Shown here piece by piece: positions 36,888 to 45,700 of a stretch of DNA of 64,000 bases. Both the position numbers and the translations under genes were made by a program. The notes below the pieces were generated by a model that worked only from the letters and a program-made list of their open reading frames with translations, searched no databases and was not told the origin of the DNA. Origin of the DNA: Wenyingzhuangia sp. (GTDB lineage: Bacteria > Bacteroidota > Bacteroidia > Flavobacteriales > Flavobacteriaceae); contig JAHDFK010000004.1 of the NCBI GenBank assembly GCA_020628175.1, positions 71,775 to 135,774 of the forward strand. The letters run 5' to 3'. Numbering within the stretch: position 1 is the first letter of the stretch; every line of letters starts with the position of its first letter.

Positions 36888-36962
36888 GTAAATTTAGGTT
36901 GAATGAAATTTACTTCATACCGGAAATAAAGTACCTATTTCGTACTTTGTTTCTGGTTTTTT
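36888..36962 (+). ncRNA. Candidate small RNA downstream of fadE
   Basis: About 75 nt bounded by the TATATTTG element and the strong terminator at 36919-36962, with no ORF. Its 3' half is antisense to the end of the tiny Lys-rich gene on the other strand. The hairpin pairs fully only as + strand RNA (two G-U pairs; two A-C mismatches on the other strand), which supports + strand transcription. An alternative is a second operon terminator with a 3' UTR. Confidence 0.35.
36919..36962 (+). terminator. Strong terminator hairpin with wobble pairs
   Basis: A 16-bp stem (36919-36934 with 36942-36957) with a 7-base loop and a T run to 36962. Two G-U wobbles pair on the + strand but would be A-C mismatches on the reverse strand, so it acts on + strand RNA. 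The loop holds the stop codon of the reverse-strand Lys-rich gene. Confidence 0.8.
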
Positions 36963-37096
36963 ATTTGCTCTTTTAAAGCTTTTAAACGCTCTTTATGAGC
37001 TATATCTTTTTCTTGAATCTTCTTTTTCTTTCGATCCATTAATTTGCTATGTTTCGACTTATTTTTTGTGTTTTTATCACTTCCTGCTTTTGCCAT
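36935..37096 (-). CDS. Tiny Lys-rich protein (53 aa)
   Basis: 53 codons from ATG 37096, below usual size cut-offs. MAKAGSDKNTKNKSKHSKLM continues with KKKK and a charged helix; 17 of 53 residues are Lys. The ATG follows the YchJ-like stop by 10 bases, so it is probably the second gene of that unit. Its stop lies in the loop of the terminator on the other strand. A basic, possibly RNA-binding protein is a guess; the open frame itself is clear. Confidence 0.6.
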   Translation of the reverse strand: MAKAGSDKNTKNKSKHSKLMDRKKKKIQEKDIAHKERLKALKEQIKNQKQSTK

Positions 37097-37106
37097 AAAT
37101 TATAAT

Positions 37107-37592
37107 TTAAAAATGCACTCCATCAATATAGGTCCAATGCCCATTTTCTTTTACGAATCTCGATTTCTCATATATAAGTTGCTCATTTCCATCTTCTAAA
37201 AATCGAGCCTTAAAAGTTACGAAACCTGTTTCATCAATAGGTTCATCAAACGCTACAATTTCTAAACCTAACCATGTTACTGATGTTGCCCATTCTAGTA
37301 TAGATTCGCGTTCTTTTACAGGTCTGGTAGATGAATGATGACTTAGTAGTAAATAATCAATATTACCATAAACATACGCAGCATAGCGAGATCGCATTAA
37401 ATCTACAGGAGCTATGGCTTTTGTTATATTAGTATGTATGGGCTTACAACATTGCTGCAACAACTTTTTAGATCCGCAAACACAATACAGACTTTCTCTA
37501 TTTGCATTGGTAGTTGCTTCTAGGTTAAAACGAAACTTTTTTTGTTGTTTTAATTCTTTTTGTTTTGCAATTAATTTCGAAAATTTGGACAC
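37107..37592 (-). CDS. YchJ-like SEC-C metal-binding protein
   Basis: 161 aa. The SEC-C zinc motif CVCGSKKLLQQCC lies at about residues 37-49; the rest is a NTF2-like YchJ domain (MRSRYAAYVYGNIDYLL, TFKARFLEDGNEQLIYEKSRF, WTYIDG). A GTG start at 37592 is the only plausible start before the SEC-C motif, giving a 35-residue Lys-rich extension. Its -7 element TATTTTTG lies 20 bases upstream. Function of YchJ is unknown. Confidence 0.85.
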   Translation of the reverse strand: MSKFSKLIAKQKELKQQKKFRFNLEATTNANRESLYCVCGSKKLLQQCCKPIHTNITKAIAPVDLMRSRYAAYVYGNIDYLLLSHHSSTRPVKERESILEWATSVTWLGLEIVAFDEPIDETGFVTFKARFLEDGNEQLIYEKSRFVKENGHWTYIDGVHF

Positions 37593-37611
37593 CCGACTTG
37601 ACTTTAGAGGA

Positions 37612-37619
37612 CAAAAATA
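37612..37619 (-). promoter_or_regulatory. -7 promoter element of the YchJ-like gene
   Basis: The reverse strand reads TATTTTTG, 20 bases before the GTG start, just after the stop of the preceding gene. It supports the GTG start. Confidence 0.45.
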
Positions 37620-37622
37620 ATT

Positions 37623-38483
37623 CTAATCTTTTAACTTCACTAAAAATATCTTTTGTTTATGATCGTATACTTCTCCTTTAAATTTCTTTTTAGACGCCTC
37701 TCTACTTATATATACTTCGTTTTTATCTTTCCAAGCAATCCCTTCTACCTGACTTTCTTTACCTATTTTGGAAGTGATGTCTATTTTAGAAAAATTCTTG
37801 TTTTTTAAATTTAAGTATACTAAAAACGATTTTTCTTTTTTAGTATATACAGTAGCTATTAATTTGTCTGTGTCTTTAAAATAATCTACCGATGTCAATA
37901 AACCATCAATAGCGAATGTGTGTTGTTTTAGAGCTGTATAATTTCCATTTTCTTTAGACAAACTATAGACTGTAGTTGTTTTATGAACCCAATTTTTAGT
38001 GAATAGTAACAATTGATCTCCGTGAGTTGTTATAGCCTCACAATCAAAAGAAGTCTTGTTTTTTTTAGTACCAAACGTTTCTTGATCCTGGTAATTATAT
38101 CTAATCCTCTCTGCCTTTACAGTGTTGTATTTTTGAAAATCTAATTTCAAAATCTTGTAAATTACCAAATCCGTTCTATCTCCATAATTATTACCTGTAT
38201 CGGCTACATAAATATAGGTTTCATCTTGTGTAATATCTTCCCAATCAATATTATTTGCATTTGTAACTGTAACTGTTCTTACAATTTTTCCAGATGTAGG
38301 ACTGATTACATACAACTCTGGTTTTCCTCCAGAATCATTAAACGTAATCAAATCATTGTTATAATATAGTAAGCCAGATGTTTCTTTTACTTTTTTAGAT
38401 AATTTGATTTCATCTTTAATTTTAACAGATTGTGAACACATCGTTAAGGTATAGAGTAAGCTTAGATATCGAAAGTACTTCAT
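37623..38483 (-). CDS. Putative beta-propeller lipoprotein
   Basis: 286 aa. The start at ATG 38483 gives a lipoprotein-like signal peptide (MKYFRYLSLLYTLTMC). The longer ORF from 38531 would begin inside the typA terminator and is rejected. The mature part is rich in beta strands with repeated units (YIYVADTGNNYG, VYSLSKENGNYTALKQ, VEGIAWKDKNEVYISREA), like SdiA/esterase-type or phytase-like propellers. A secreted or periplasmic binding role is likely; substrate unknown. Confidence 0.75.
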   Translation of the reverse strand: MKYFRYLSLLYTLTMCSQSVKIKDEIKLSKKVKETSGLLYYNNDLITFNDSGGKPELYVISPTSGKIVRTVTVTNANNIDWEDITQDETYIYVADTGNNYGDRTDLVIYKILKLDFQKYNTVKAERIRYNYQDQETFGTKKNKTSFDCEAITTHGDQLLLFTKNWVHKTTTVYSLSKENGNYTALKQHTFAIDGLLTSVDYFKDTDKLIATVYTKKEKSFLVYLNLKNKNFSKIDITSKIGKESQVEGIAWKDKNEVYISREASKKKFKGEVYDHKQKIFLVKLKD

Positions 38484-38497
38484 ACCTTTAAAAATAA

Positions 38498-38526
38498 AAA
38501 ACTCCTTCAAATAATTGAAGGAGTTT
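38498..38526 (-). terminator. Terminator of typA
   Basis: Stem AAACTCCTTCAA / TTGAAGGAGTTT with an ATAA loop, 25 bases beyond the typA stop. Confidence 0.88.
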
Positions 38527-38551
38527 ATCATATAATATTCAGAATTATAAA

Positions 38552-40324
38552 TTACCCTTTAAAAGTAATTTTACGCATTCTTAAATTTTCTGGTGTAATC
38601 TCTAAATATTCATCTTCTCTAATGTATTCCATACATTCTTCTAAAGAAAAATCTACTTTAGGAGCAATCTTAACAGCATCATCATTCCCTGATGAACGTA
38701 CGTTTGTTAATTTTTTTCCTTTAATTAAGTTTACAGCCATATCATCAGATTTACTATTCTCTCCAACAACCTGACCTTTGTATATATCTTGGTTTGGATC
38801 TATAAAGAATCTACCTCTATCTTGTAACCTATCGATAGCGTACGCAGTAGCTTTACCTGTTTCAGAAGATATAATTGCTCCTTTTAATTCTTCTGGGAAC
38901 TCTCCTTTATAAGGACCGTACTCAGAAAAACGGTGGTTGATAATCGCTTGTCCTGCTGTAGCTGTTAAAATTTTATTTCTTAAACCTATCAATCCTCTAG
39001 AAGGAATGGTAAATTCTAGGTGCTGTAAATCTCCTTTTGGTTCCATTACCATTAAGTCTCCTTTACGTAACGAAACTAAATTTACCGCTTTAGAAGATAC
39101 TTCTTCTGGAACATCAATTGTTAATGTTTCGTATGGCTCACACTTAACACCATCAATTTCTTTTAAAATTACTTGAGGACGACCTACTTGTAATTCATAT
39201 CCTTCACGACGCATTGTTTCGATCAATACAGATAAGTGTAATACACCACGTCCGTATACATTAAATTTGTCTTCAGAATCTGTTGTTTCAACTTTTAAAG
39301 CTAAGTTCTTTTCTAATTCTTTAAATAAACGATCACGTAAGTGACGAGAAGTTACAAACTTACCTTCTTTACCAAAAAATGGTGAATTGTTAATAGTAAA
39401 CAACATACTCATTGTAGGCTGATCAATTTCTGTTCTAGGCAATGCTTCTGGATTATCAATATCTGCTACTGTATCTCCAATTTCAAAATCATCTAAACCA
39501 GTAATTGCACAAATATCTCCACAACGTACTTTTTCTACTTGGACTTTCCCCATACCTTCGAAAACATGTAATTCTTTAATTCTAACTTTTTTAGTAGAAC
39601 CATCAGCTTTACATAACATGTAATCTTTGTTTACTTCTAAATCTCCACGGAAAATACGTCCAATAGCAATTCTTCCTTTAAATGAAGAAAAGTCTAAAGA
39701 AGTAATTTGCATTTGAGGAGTTCCTTCATTGTATTTTGTTGCTGGTATAGACTCTAAAACAGCATCTAATAAAGGTACAATATCTGTTGTCTGATCTTTC
39801 CAATCAGTACTCATCCAGTTGTTTTTAGCAGAACCATAAATTGTTGTAAAATCTAATTGTTCTTCCGAAGCTTCTAAAGCAAACATTAAATCAAAAACTT
39901 TTTCGTGTACAATATCTGGAGTACAGTTTTCTTTATCTACTTTGTTTACTACAACAATTGGTGTTAATCCTAACTCAATAGCTTTACCTAATACAAAACG
40001 AGTTTGAGGCATTGGTCCCTCAAAAGCATCTACTAATAATAAAACACCGTCAGCCATTTTTAATACACGCTCTACTTCACCACCAAAATCGGCGTGACCA
40101 GGAGTATCAATTACATTGATTTTTGTTCCTTTATAATTTACAGATACGTTTTTAGAAAGAATTGTAATACCTCTTTCACGCTCTAAATCATTGTTATCTA
40201 AAAGTAAATCTGTACGTTCTTTACGTTCGTCTAATACTTTTGCTTGATCAATAATTTTATCTACCAAGGTAGTCTTACCGTGGTCAACGTGCGCTATAAT
40301 AGCAATGTTTCTTATTTCTTGCAT
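38552..40324 (-). CDS. typA: Translational GTPase TypA/BipA
   Basis: 590 aa (family about 600-610). A ribosome-binding GTPase acting in 50S assembly at low temperature. G1 AHVDHGKTTLVDKI near 12-25, G3 DTPGHADFGGEVERVL near 72-87, G4 NKVDKENC near 125; domains II, III and the TypA-specific C-terminal domain follow (GRGVLHLSVLIETMRREGYEL, SRGLIGLRNKILT). A TATTTTTG promoter lies 23 bases upstream. Confidence 0.97.
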   Translation of the reverse strand: MQEIRNIAIIAHVDHGKTTLVDKIIDQAKVLDERKERTDLLLDNNDLERERGITILSKNVSVNYKGTKINVIDTPGHADFGGEVERVLKMADGVLLLVDAFEGPMPQTRFVLGKAIELGLTPIVVVNKVDKENCTPDIVHEKVFDLMFALEASEEQLDFTTIYGSAKNNWMSTDWKDQTTDIVPLLDAVLESIPATKYNEGTPQMQITSLDFSSFKGRIAIGRIFRGDLEVNKDYMLCKADGSTKKVRIKELHVFEGMGKVQVEKVRCGDICAITGLDDFEIGDTVADIDNPEALPRTEIDQPTMSMLFTINNSPFFGKEGKFVTSRHLRDRLFKELEKNLALKVETTDSEDKFNVYGRGVLHLSVLIETMRREGYELQVGRPQVILKEIDGVKCEPYETLTIDVPEEVSSKAVNLVSLRKGDLMVMEPKGDLQHLEFTIPSRGLIGLRNKILTATAGQAIINHRFSEYGPYKGEFPEELKGAIISSETGKATAYAIDRLQDRGRFFIDPNQDIYKGQVVGENSKSDDMAVNLIKGKKLTNVRSSGNDDAVKIAPKVDFSLEECMEYIREDEYLEITPENLRMRKITFKG

Positions 40325-40346
40325 GGTATGCTTTAAATTTAAAGCG

Positions 40347-40354
40347 CAAAAATA
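40347..40354 (-). promoter_or_regulatory. -7 promoter element of typA
   Basis: The reverse strand reads TATTTTTG, 22 bases upstream of ATG 40324. Confidence 0.5.
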
Positions 40355-40417
40355 GTTAAAAGAACTCAGATTCTATGCTTAAACTTTGTTATTTAACGTT
40401 TTTATAGGATCTGTTGT

Positions 40418-40930
40418 TTAGTTGGCGCTAAAAAAATCTTCTGGATACGGTTCTCCTAACTCATCTGGTGTTAATTTTCTACCCATTTCAAAAGCATTTT
40501 CAATGGCTATTTCTTCCGTCCATTTTCCTATTACAATATCTTGCGTTATAAATTCGTAGGCAACAATACCGTTGTACAATTCTTTTTCTGATGTATAATT
40601 AAAATGAATAATAAGTGTATTGTTAAACACAAAACCATACCCCGTTTGATGTTGCTCCCCCTCTATCAACCAACTTGCTTCTATTTGATTGCTTATCAAA
40701 TCGATATGTAACAGACCTGTGTAATAACTATCTTCAAAATCAGGGTTTCCACCAGCTACTTCGTATACGCCACATACATTAATCATATTTATACGAAAGT
40801 CCGGATGAGCTTCAGAAAATTCAACCAACTCTCCTCTTTTAATCAACTCCTCTTTTTTTGCTTCTCTATTTGCTAAAGCTAGTTTCGATTTTTCGTACCA
40901 ATATTTTAAACGCTGTTCAAATACTTCCAT
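40418..40930 (-). CDS. Hypothetical protein coupled to a metallophosphoesterase
   Basis: 170 aa. An N-terminal helix (about 1-35) is followed by alternating beta strands (YTGLLHIDLISNQIEASW, GYGFVFNNTLIIHFNY) and a DELGEPYPEDFF tail. No signal peptide or known motif. Its ATG overlaps the upstream phosphoesterase stop by one base, so the two are translated together. I do not recognise the family. Confidence 0.7.
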   Translation of the reverse strand: MEVFEQRLKYWYEKSKLALANREAKKEELIKRGELVEFSEAHPDFRINMINVCGVYEVAGGNPDFEDSYYTGLLHIDLISNQIEASWLIEGEQHQTGYGFVFNNTLIIHFNYTSEKELYNGIVAYEFITQDIVIGKWTEEIAIENAFEMGRKLTPDELGEPYPEDFFSAN

Positions 40931-42177
40931 TAACTATCAGAATTTAGTGTAATTACCGTAATTTCTGGCCAAATACCTACTCTACCCGGAAAACCTAAAA
41001 AACCAAAACCTCTATTTACGTATAAATATTGTCCTTTATTTTGATACAATCCAGCCCAGCGTTTGTATATATATTTTGAGGGACTCCATTTAAAACCAGG
41101 TATTTCTACACCAAATTGCATTCCGTGTGTATGCCCAGAAAGAGTTAAATCTATATGTTGCTCATGCGGTACTACTTTTTCATCCCAGTGTGTAGGATCG
41201 TGAGATAATAGAACTTTAAAGGTATCTTTTTTAGTCCCTTCTAATGCTACTGATAAATCACCTTTTTGCGGAAATGGTGGCTTTCCCCAGTTTTCTACAC
41301 CAATAATTTCTAATTCTTCTCCGTTTTTGGTAATCGTTCTATTTTTATTATTTAGTAAATCAAAGCCCATTTCTTTCTGATATTGAAATAAACTTAATAG
41401 ATTTTGCTCTTTTTCTTCATTACTTTTCCACCTTTTATGCGTTCCATAATCGTGATTTCCTAAACTAGAAAACACACCTAAAGGCGCCTTCATTTGCTTA
41501 AACATATCAATATACGGTACTATTTCTACGGCATCATTATTCACCAAGTCTCCCGTAAATAAAATTAAATCCGCATTCTGTTCTTTGATCAAATCCACAC
41601 CATGTTGTACTTCATTGATATCATCAAAACTCCCTGAATGAATATCTGAAATATGAACAATTTTTAAACCATGAAATGATTTTGGTAAGTTTTTAAAAGA
41701 TAACGCAACTTGTTTTACTTTGTAATTGTATTTTCCTTTAGTGATACCATATAACATAGAAAAAAAAGGAATACTGGCTATACCTAAGCCTACCTGCCCT
41801 ATAAATTTTCTTCGTTCCCCAAAATTTACAGTACTATCTGTAGGAACAAAAATCTTAAAAAGACTTTTCCCTAAATATTCTACAATTCTAATAACATCAT
41901 CAAAACCTGCTGTTAAAAATAGTCCTATTTTTAAAACTAGAAACGCAAATGTATATCCAAACCATAAATTAATCCATAAATTCCCTTGAGTAGGCCTGTC
42001 ATCAAATTTAAAAAGTATCAATGCAAAACAAGCATAACTAACAAACATACTTACGATATAAAACCATTTAAAAACATACTTAATGCTCTGGTTGTTAAAG
42101 TAATTTTTAAAGCTGGTAAATAAATACACATCTAGTACTAAAAGTATGGCTACAAAAAATAATATTCGTTTGATCAT
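40930..42177 (-). CDS. Membrane-anchored metallophosphoesterase (YkuE-like)
   Basis: 415 aa. Four N-terminal membrane segments (about 3-22, 34-56, 66-88 and 128-150) anchor a calcineurin-like domain with the metal-binding motifs in order: HISDIHSG (near 175), GDLVNND, GNHDYG, LSHDPTHWD and SGHTHGMQFG. YkuE-like members hydrolyse lipid-linked or cell-envelope phosphoesters. A TATATTTG element lies 23 bases upstream. Confidence 0.93.
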   Translation of the reverse strand: MIKRILFFVAILLVLDVYLFTSFKNYFNNQSIKYVFKWFYIVSMFVSYACFALILFKFDDRPTQGNLWINLWFGYTFAFLVLKIGLFLTAGFDDVIRIVEYLGKSLFKIFVPTDSTVNFGERRKFIGQVGLGIASIPFFSMLYGITKGKYNYKVKQVALSFKNLPKSFHGLKIVHISDIHSGSFDDINEVQHGVDLIKEQNADLILFTGDLVNNDAVEIVPYIDMFKQMKAPLGVFSSLGNHDYGTHKRWKSNEEKEQNLLSLFQYQKEMGFDLLNNKNRTITKNGEELEIIGVENWGKPPFPQKGDLSVALEGTKKDTFKVLLSHDPTHWDEKVVPHEQHIDLTLSGHTHGMQFGVEIPGFKWSPSKYIYKRWAGLYQNKGQYLYVNRGFGFLGFPGRVGIWPEITVITLNSDS

Positions 42178-42199
42178 AACGTAATTTTGGTTGGTATAT

Positions 42200-42207
42200 C
42201 AAATATA
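42200..42207 (-). promoter_or_regulatory. -7 promoter element of the phosphoesterase gene
   Basis: The reverse strand reads TATATTTG, 23 bases upstream of ATG 42177, directly next to the terminator of the upstream giant gene. Confidence 0.5.
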
Positions 42208-42764
42208 AAAAAAAGGGTCTGCTAAGTATTAGTAGACCCTTTTTTTATTTTTTAGAAAGTGTAATTACTCTAGATATATCTTTTTGGTAAAGCTTTCTGT
42301 ATTGGTAACAACTTTTACAATATAGAAATTGTTAGACAATCCATTTGTTTTTACTACCGAATGGTTCGTCTCTTTTGTTTCTTTATAACTTAACAACGTA
42401 CTTCCTGTTAAACTATAAACTTCTATTTTCTCTATAGCTCCTTTTTCTAAAGTAACTTCTAATTCATTATTTGTGAAACTTACTACGTTCTTAACTCCTT
42501 CTGTAAGTATAGCGTCGTTACTTAAAGTGTCTTCTCCTTTAAATACCAAACTAAATCTATCACTTGTTTCTCCAGAAGTTACAAATGCTGTATACATATC
42601 TTCTTTTATATTATTTACTGTATTTTCTACTTTATCGTATACATAAACAGAACCCGTATAATCTTCTACACCATCCAATGTAAAGGTTATTTCTCTATCT
42701 GTATCTACAACAACTCCTATAGGTAATTCTAAATCATCACTCGCTGCCGGTACACTTGTGATTA
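42206..42764. repeat. Near-identical 3' end repeat, copy 1 (about 559 bp)
   Basis: This stretch covers the terminator and last ~165 codons of the first giant gene and matches 47737-48296 at the end of the second. I compared them line by line: one T-run length difference (7 vs 8) and one base change at 42273/47805, then identity through 42764, after which the genes diverge at once. The unit is in direct orientation, 5.5 kb apart. Confidence 0.9.
42207..42246 (-). terminator. Terminator of the first giant T9SS gene
   Basis: Stem GGGTCTGCTAA / TTAGTAGACCC (one wobble or mismatch) flanked by A8 and T7 runs, 19 bases beyond the stop. Duplicated after the second giant gene. Confidence 0.85.
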
Positions 42765-45700
42765 CAAATCTATCTTCTTCTCCTGGTACAATCCAGTAAG
42801 CATCGTTGTTGTAATAATCAAACATAAAAGCATCTTTCCCTACTTCCTTAGCCATTGAACTTCCATCTAAAGCTGTTGCTAATTGACGGTGGTACACTTT
42901 TCCCTCTGAATTTGTATACCCAAATCCTAAACGGATAATTGGACGGATTGTTTTCGTTTTATTGGTTTTAAAGAAATGACGAGAAGGATCGAAAGCCACT
43001 CCACTACGCAAACTGTTCTCAAACTGAACATCTCCTGTGGCATCTCCATAAACTACAAATCCTTGTCCTGGCTTTAAATAACCTGATGGCGTTGTTGCGT
43101 CTGTTACTCCTGTTACTTCATCTTCTAAAGTTGCTGCTGCTACTGTCATTCCTGCTCCTATCGTTGCGTATCCTCCACTATTATCTGTAACTGCTGGGAA
43201 ATGCTCATCTCCTATAGGTTGATCCCATACATAAATAATTCCTTCTGTTACTCCTGAATTTAAGGTGTTAAATGCATGACCATCTATCGTTGATGGATAT
43301 GGATTTCCTGTTAACAAGAAATTTCCTGAGGTTAAAGGTACCGTAATGTCTCCGTTATTTGGACTCCCTATAAAGTTATAGTTGTTTAACGTTCCTGTTC
43401 CTTTCATCGTAAACCCTACTCCTGGGTTCATTGTAGTTGCTTCTGTAATTTCTAAAAAGGCAAAATCGTTATTCATCGTATGCGTCCAACGCGTACTTAA
43501 TGTGTTAGCAGAACCATCTAAATCTCTTGTAAAACTAGGATCTGTATTATCTCCTAAAGTAGCTCCTGTATTAAACTTTAAATTGTTTGTTAAACTAAAG
43601 CTTCCTGAAGTTTGTACTGGAGATGCAAAATAGTTGTAACGGTAAGGTGAATCTGTAGCTTCTCCTAAAACCTTATAAATATTTCCTGTTCCCGTATTTT
43701 CATTCACTCCTACTGAGTTCTGAATCAGTTCTGCTTCTCCTTCTAAATAAATATCTCCATTTAATACCAAATCTGTTGTACTTGCATATTTATCTTCAGA
43801 TAATGTAAATGTTACGCCTGCATCAACATTTAAACATGTACATTCAAAACTTTCTCCTGACACCAATGTAAAAGTTAAATCATCTTTTATAATAAATCTT
43901 TTAGCATCGTCATCTATATTAGCAACACCTCCTGGACCTGATCCTCCAGACCATCCTCCTTCTGAGATGTCAAAAACAATTTCATATCCATCTTTTCTTA
44001 TCAAGGTAAATACAACGCCATCTGGTAGTGTTACACCACTAAAACTTAAGTCTGTTCCACTTGCTGGTACAGGTGTTATTGTTGTTTGATCTCCTGTAGT
44101 CGTAAAATCTCCATCAACATCTATCAATAAATCAAAATCTTGAGGCTCTAAGATATCAGTCATATCAAAAGATAAACTTACAGTACCTACACTTCCTGTG
44201 TTTTGAACTTTCCAATCTCTATTTACTTTTAAAATTGGTAATCCACACTCTATTCCAAAAACTGTCCCAGATGATTTTGATCCCCAAGCTAAAAAGTCTA
44301 AATCGTCATCAAAACTAGAACTATTCAATGCATTGGTAGCTGCTATACTTCCTAATCCAACAGTTAATACACTGTTTTCACTTCCTGATTTTGATTGTTT
44401 TTGATTCAATCCTGAAGCATCATCTTGACCTATAACCCCAACACGTTCGTAGTAATCTGCATTGATTGTTTTGTCCCAAATTACGGTAGTTCCATCACTC
44501 GCTATATAATTTATAGAACTATCTAATGTAATACCATATTTACTTGCTAAATAACTATTGATCTTATTTCTGTCTGAATCTGATAAATTACTAGAATATG
44601 AAATTATTTCGGCTATTTGTCCTGTAATACCTCTAGAATTATAGATTCCTCTATCTGCACCAATAGTATAACTTGTATTTGTTGTTTCGTTTGTTACTAA
44701 AACTTTTGTGTGTACTTCTGTTCTAACCGGTCTTGCGTGTGTTAATAAATCTGTTGTAGTTCCATTTACATACGAAGTTCCATTTTTCGTATTGTTAGGT
44801 GTCCATATGCTACTGTACACTTGTGTTTCGTCTTCATGACCGTGAAAAACACCTGCTCCATTGTTATTTGTAAAAGGAGTTTCCCAACTTCTGACAGACG
44901 TATGGTTGTATACAATAAAAACAGTTTTTACATCTAAATTACCACTTATTGTTAAAGCATCATTTCCGTTAAAATCAATAGAGGGATTGAAGTTAATTCC
45001 ACTATCATTTAACTGAGGGTTATCATTCGCAGTAACAAAATCAAAAGAATTATGAGAATCTTGCCATTGAGAGACATCCGAACCAGAAGTAACAACATTA
45101 TTATCTGCTCTTAACCATAAACTTAAATTCGTAGTATCAACATCTCCAGGTCCAGAAATAGTTCTATCGTAAGCTAATGTAAAATAACCATCAGCATTAA
45201 GGTTTACATTATTAAAAGTAAGAGTATTTCCAACCAATGAAACGTTTTCTGTTTGAATCGTAGCATCTGAGAAATCAGTATCTGTATCTATTAGTAATGC
45301 GTAATCAAAATCTAATCCTGTGTTAGGAACTCCAGATCCTAAGGTAAAACTAACATTTACGGTACCTGGTGTACCTGTAGTTTGAGTTCTCCATACTCTA
45401 CCTACTATATTCTTGTAGTTATTTATCGTAGAAGTTGGTACAACAGACTCACTTGCTCCGTTATTAGCAATCATAACAAATTGATCATCTCCTGTAAAAG
45501 CAATTTCTTTTTCTATAACAACACCTAAAGTAGTATTTTGTTCCTGAGATTTAATTTGTGACAATGCTGATTGATCATCTCTACCGATACCTATTATATT
45601 TGTTTCATATCCTACTGTATTATTCCAAATAATTTGATCATCACTATCTCTATAATTCCCTGATGTTATTCCATCAGTACTACTTAGCGTAATACCATAC

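Noticed and set aside
38484..38531. Upstream ATG for the beta-propeller lipoprotein
   Set aside because: It lies in the typA terminator hairpin, and the downstream ATG gives a clean lipoprotein signal.
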